Assembly (NCBI RefSeq): GCF_047338595.1
Contig: NZ_JBLFBO010000004.1
Coordinates: 124,001 to 188,000 of the forward strand
Direction: 5' to 3'
DNA from: Nitrospira_D sp019636945
GTDB taxonomy: Bacteria; Nitrospirota; Nitrospiria; Nitrospirales; Nitrospiraceae
Length of the DNA: 64,000 bases
This document shows, piece by piece, positions 61,815-64,000 of this stretch. Numbering within the stretch: position 1 is the stretch's first letter; each line of letters begins with the position of its first letter. Under the pieces are notes generated by a model. That model made no database searches. It worked only from the letters and a program-made list of their open reading frames with translations, and was not told the origin of the DNA. Both the position numbers and the translations under genes were made by a program.

Positions 61815-63194
61815 GTGACTCAGGCGGGCTTATCTCGGGAAGACGGCGACTCATTTCTGAAGAAACTGCACGAACAACCGCATCAGCCGATTAGCGAGTG
61901 GCTTCGCGCACCGGCTCATGTGCAGTACGAAGCCTTTCGCATGTCCGACCCACCCACGCAGCGGCCGGCCAGCCGAGCTGAATTTCAATCGTTACTGGAG
62001 CGATTCAAGGTTTCCGATGAGCGGATCGAACTGCGAGACAATTTTGGCTATGGTGTGAAGGAAGCCGAGAATGGAGATCGCCTCATTCTCATCTGGCAAG
62101 CCCATACGGAATACTATAACTACCAATTTTGGCATGTGCCTTCATCGCCGGCGAGCCTACTCACGTTTGGACCACTCACGTTTCCAGCTGCCCCTGTTTC
62201 GTTGACACCCCTGGGTTCCGTCGTCTGCCGGTTGGATATCGTGCTGAAGACGGGAGCCCTGCCTTCGCGAGAAGAGGTAAGAGGGCAGCTACCAGGGCCT
62301 GTGTTGTATGGCAGCCGAATCTTCAATGAGCAGGCGGCTGTCGTGACCAGTTTTACGCCGGACAATCACGGGCGGGAACGGTACTGGGTGAGTGTCGGTC
62401 CGTTGCAAGGCGACCACTCGCGGTTGAAAGACATTGTGGATGCCGTGGTGCGGATCGAAACCTACTACCATCTCCTGCTGATGCAGAAGCCGCTGTTCTC
62501 AGCCGCGATCGACCAAGTCTATAAATTCGAACAGGTGCATCTCCAGCAGCGAGAAATCATTACGGGACATATCGGGCACGCCAATCCTGAGACGCTGCAG
62601 CGATGGTTGAACAGCCTCACGCAAGACTTGCTGAAAACCAATCGCATGGCGGGCAAATTACACTTCGAACTGTCGGCCTCGATTCCGTATGATAAGATCG
62701 TGCATGCCACGTTGGGCTCGTTGGCGGAGCAGCCCACAGCCTCCTACCGTCCCATCTCCGACTATGTGTTGGGAGGCATTACGGGTGTGGCGGAAGGGTA
62801 TCAACAACTCTTGCGCCGGATTGATACGCTCCGCGGCGGATTCGAAGGCATCATTGCGATTATTCGCACCCGGATCGACTTGATTGTGGAGTCACAAAAC
62901 CTCACGCTCCTCCAGAGCGTCGACAAGACGACGAAGAGCCAGGTCATTCTCCAGCATACCGTTGAAGGCCTGTCTGTCATCGTGATCGCCTACTATCTGG
63001 CCGGCCTGGCAGGATACGTCTTCAAGGGGCTGTACGAAGTCGGTTGGCTTGGTAATGCGAATGTGGCCTCGGCGATCTTCGTGCCGGTCGCCATTGGGTT
63101 GGCCTTCGCCGTCACCACCTTCAGTAAAAAATATCTGCACAAGAAGCTGGCGGGTGAGCAACCAGCGACCAACGCTGACAAGCAGGAAGAGTAG
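61815..63194 (+). CDS. DUF3422 family membrane protein
   Basis: 459 residues from the GTG at 61815, with GGGGAGAG upstream. A longer frame to 61614 would overlap yqgE in another frame and is rejected. DUF3422 landmarks: HARPxEF-like HEQPHQPISEWLRAP, VKEAENGDRLILIWQAHTEYYNYQFW and ERYWVSVGP. Two C-terminal helices (GLSVIVIAYYLAGLAGYVFKGL and SAIFVPVAIGLAFAVTTF) put it in the membrane. Function unknown. Confidence 0.86.
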   Translation: MTQAGLSREDGDSFLKKLHEQPHQPISEWLRAPAHVQYEAFRMSDPPTQRPASRAEFQSLLERFKVSDERIELRDNFGYGVKEAENGDRLILIWQAHTEYYNYQFWHVPSSPASLLTFGPLTFPAAPVSLTPLGSVVCRLDIVLKTGALPSREEVRGQLPGPVLYGSRIFNEQAAVVTSFTPDNHGRERYWVSVGPLQGDHSRLKDIVDAVVRIETYYHLLLMQKPLFSAAIDQVYKFEQVHLQQREIITGHIGHANPETLQRWLNSLTQDLLKTNRMAGKLHFELSASIPYDKIVHATLGSLAEQPTASYRPISDYVLGGITGVAEGYQQLLRRIDTLRGGFEGIIAIIRTRIDLIVESQNLTLLQSVDKTTKSQVILQHTVEGLSVIVIAYYLAGLAGYVFKGLYEVGWLGNANVASAIFVPVAIGLAFAVTTFSKKYLHKKLAGEQPATNADKQEE

Positions 63195-63817
63195 CTCACT
63201 GCGGTAGGTCGCTAAAGCCTGCGATATCCACGTAAGTGCCGCATCGTTTCTCCTTCATATTTTCTGCACCCTAGCGAATTCCAACAGCACGCTCATGGGC
63301 TGATCTTCACTGGTGAATGTGCTGGTGTCCCATCAAGTAAGGCCCAGGATATTTACCAGCAGTAGTGCTGTTGTCTTCCACCACTCCTGCTCTGAGTGAG
63401 AGCAAAAATACGAACGACATTTCTCGTGACGTATCACATCCGATACAGCTCCTGAATCCATTTGGATTCAGGCACGAGTGATCGGTGCGATGGACCTCCT
63501 GTAAGTGAGGTTTTGCTGAGCATCATATCTTGCTGAAACTAGGGAGCTTGTCACCGCTTGCATTGCCGGTTGGTGGAAATGCCGCAGTACAGGCATTTCA
63601 CTTGCTCTAAGCGACGAGGAAGTCACGCAAGAGTCGAGCTCCAAAGAATTCCTGCCGGCTCACGTACGACGTATGGAGTGGGGGATTGGCGAATCAAGGA
63701 AAGGAGGTCGAGGGTATCTGATACCTGATTGAGCGGTTCTCTACTCTCACTGGGCGAAGGCATGTTCATGTCGGTTGTTGCCACGCATGGCCAATTCAAC
63801 GAAAAGGAGATATTAGA
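63195..63817. other. Gene-free stretch with inverted repeats
   Basis: About 620 bases with no gene. CCTGAATCCA (63451-63460) and TGGATTCAGG (63463-63472) form a perfect 10-base inverted repeat with a two-base centre, and a smaller GAAATGCC/GGCATTTC pair lies near 63576-63601. Possible regulatory sites of the gene at the edge. Confidence 0.5.
63451..63472. promoter_or_regulatory. Perfect inverted repeat, possible operator
   Basis: CCTGAATCCA, two T's, then TGGATTCAGG. A 22-base near-perfect palindrome suited to a dimeric repressor. About 350 bases before the next start, so linkage is uncertain. Confidence 0.4.
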
Positions 63818-64000
63818 ATGAAAACGAAACCAGCGGAACTCCAGAATACAACACGGAGGATTGAAAAAGATCCCAAGCCCAATGACCCGGAACTTGGACC
63901 GTTGAAGCTGCTTCCAGGGAAGTGGGCGAACGTGCCGAACTTACAGGGGCGTGGATGGAATATGATCGCGCTGCCCTTTGTGGCGCCGCCGCCGCAGGGA
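63818..64000 (+). CDS. Unknown protein, 3' end cut by window
   Basis: 61 codons visible from ATG at 63818, with AAAAGGAGAT as a strong ribosome site. The visible part (MKTKPAELQNTTRRIEKD, GPLKLLPGKWANVP, GRGWNMIALPFVAPPP) looks like the start of a haem-binding- or nitrobindin-like conserved family by the LPGKW and GRGWNMIALPF stretches, but too little is seen to be sure. Confidence 0.75.
   Translation, partial: MKTKPAELQNTTRRIEKDPKPNDPELGPLKLLPGKWANVPNLQGRGWNMIALPFVAPPPQG

Noticed and set aside
1..64000. CRISPR arrays, tRNA and rRNA genes
   Set aside because: No regularly spaced direct repeats, cloverleaf-like sequences or rRNA stretches were recognised by eye; a scan with tRNAscan-SE or Infernal would be decisive.

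Overview
The window looks like a piece of chromosome from a nitrite-oxidising bacterium of the genus Nitrospira. This is inferred from gene content, not from a search. The main clues are two ethylbenzene-dehydrogenase-type haem b proteins that resemble candidate nitrite oxidoreductase gamma subunits (NxrC), next to a TorD-type chaperone, a Tat-linked ferredoxin and TatA. Other clues are Pup in a Gram-negative setting, a K+-independent proton-pumping pyrophosphatase, SmbP and many multihaem cytochromes. No rRNA, tRNA, CRISPR array or intact insertion sequence was recognised.

Layout: 0-2.5 kb secD (5' truncated) and secF. 2.7-9.1 kb a large sensor kinase overlapping its sigma-54 response regulator, a small exported protein and an aldo/keto reductase. 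9.1-18.8 kb is an accessory region with long gaps, repeat relics and one-off genes: a SLATT two-helix membrane protein, a superinfection-immunity-like protein, a toxin-antitoxin pair and a Nitrospira-type hypothetical. It also holds a three-gene minus-strand operon coding for a metallo-beta-lactamase-fold protein, an E2-E1-JAB triple fusion and a multi-pass membrane protein. That operon is the best candidate for a little-described (defence-like) system here.

18.8-21.5 kb: a peroxiredoxin/thioredoxin-fold protein, a SIMPL protein and a WD40 protein. 21.7-35.5 kb is a respiratory/maturation cluster: HExxH/zinc-ribbon protein, Tat ferredoxin, TorD chaperone, NxrC-like protein, B12-type radical SAM enzyme, membrane protein, TPR protein, TatA, NHL protein, second NxrC-like protein, PDZ protein and two tandem pentahaem cytochromes c. 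35.5-45 kb: an orphan antitoxin, two lipoproteins (one RoxA-like dihaem), a GGDEF/HDOD signalling operon and a PQQ-type sugar dehydrogenase.

45-63.2 kb is mostly housekeeping: hppA, pup, recJ, rel, a DUF192 protein, a lipoprotein flavodoxin, Bfd, a pseudouridine synthase, an M3 peptidase, a possible nuclease, a histone-deacetylase-family enzyme, a sulfurtransferase, SmbP, a nitrilase-family amidase, YqgE and a DUF3422 protein. The last 180 bases open a further gene that runs off the edge.

The intergenic DNA carries at least three families of short repeats: palindromic elements with an ACGTAC/GTACGC core, runs of GTGAAAGGTGAAAC type, and accessory-region relics. Several overlap gene starts or could act as terminators.
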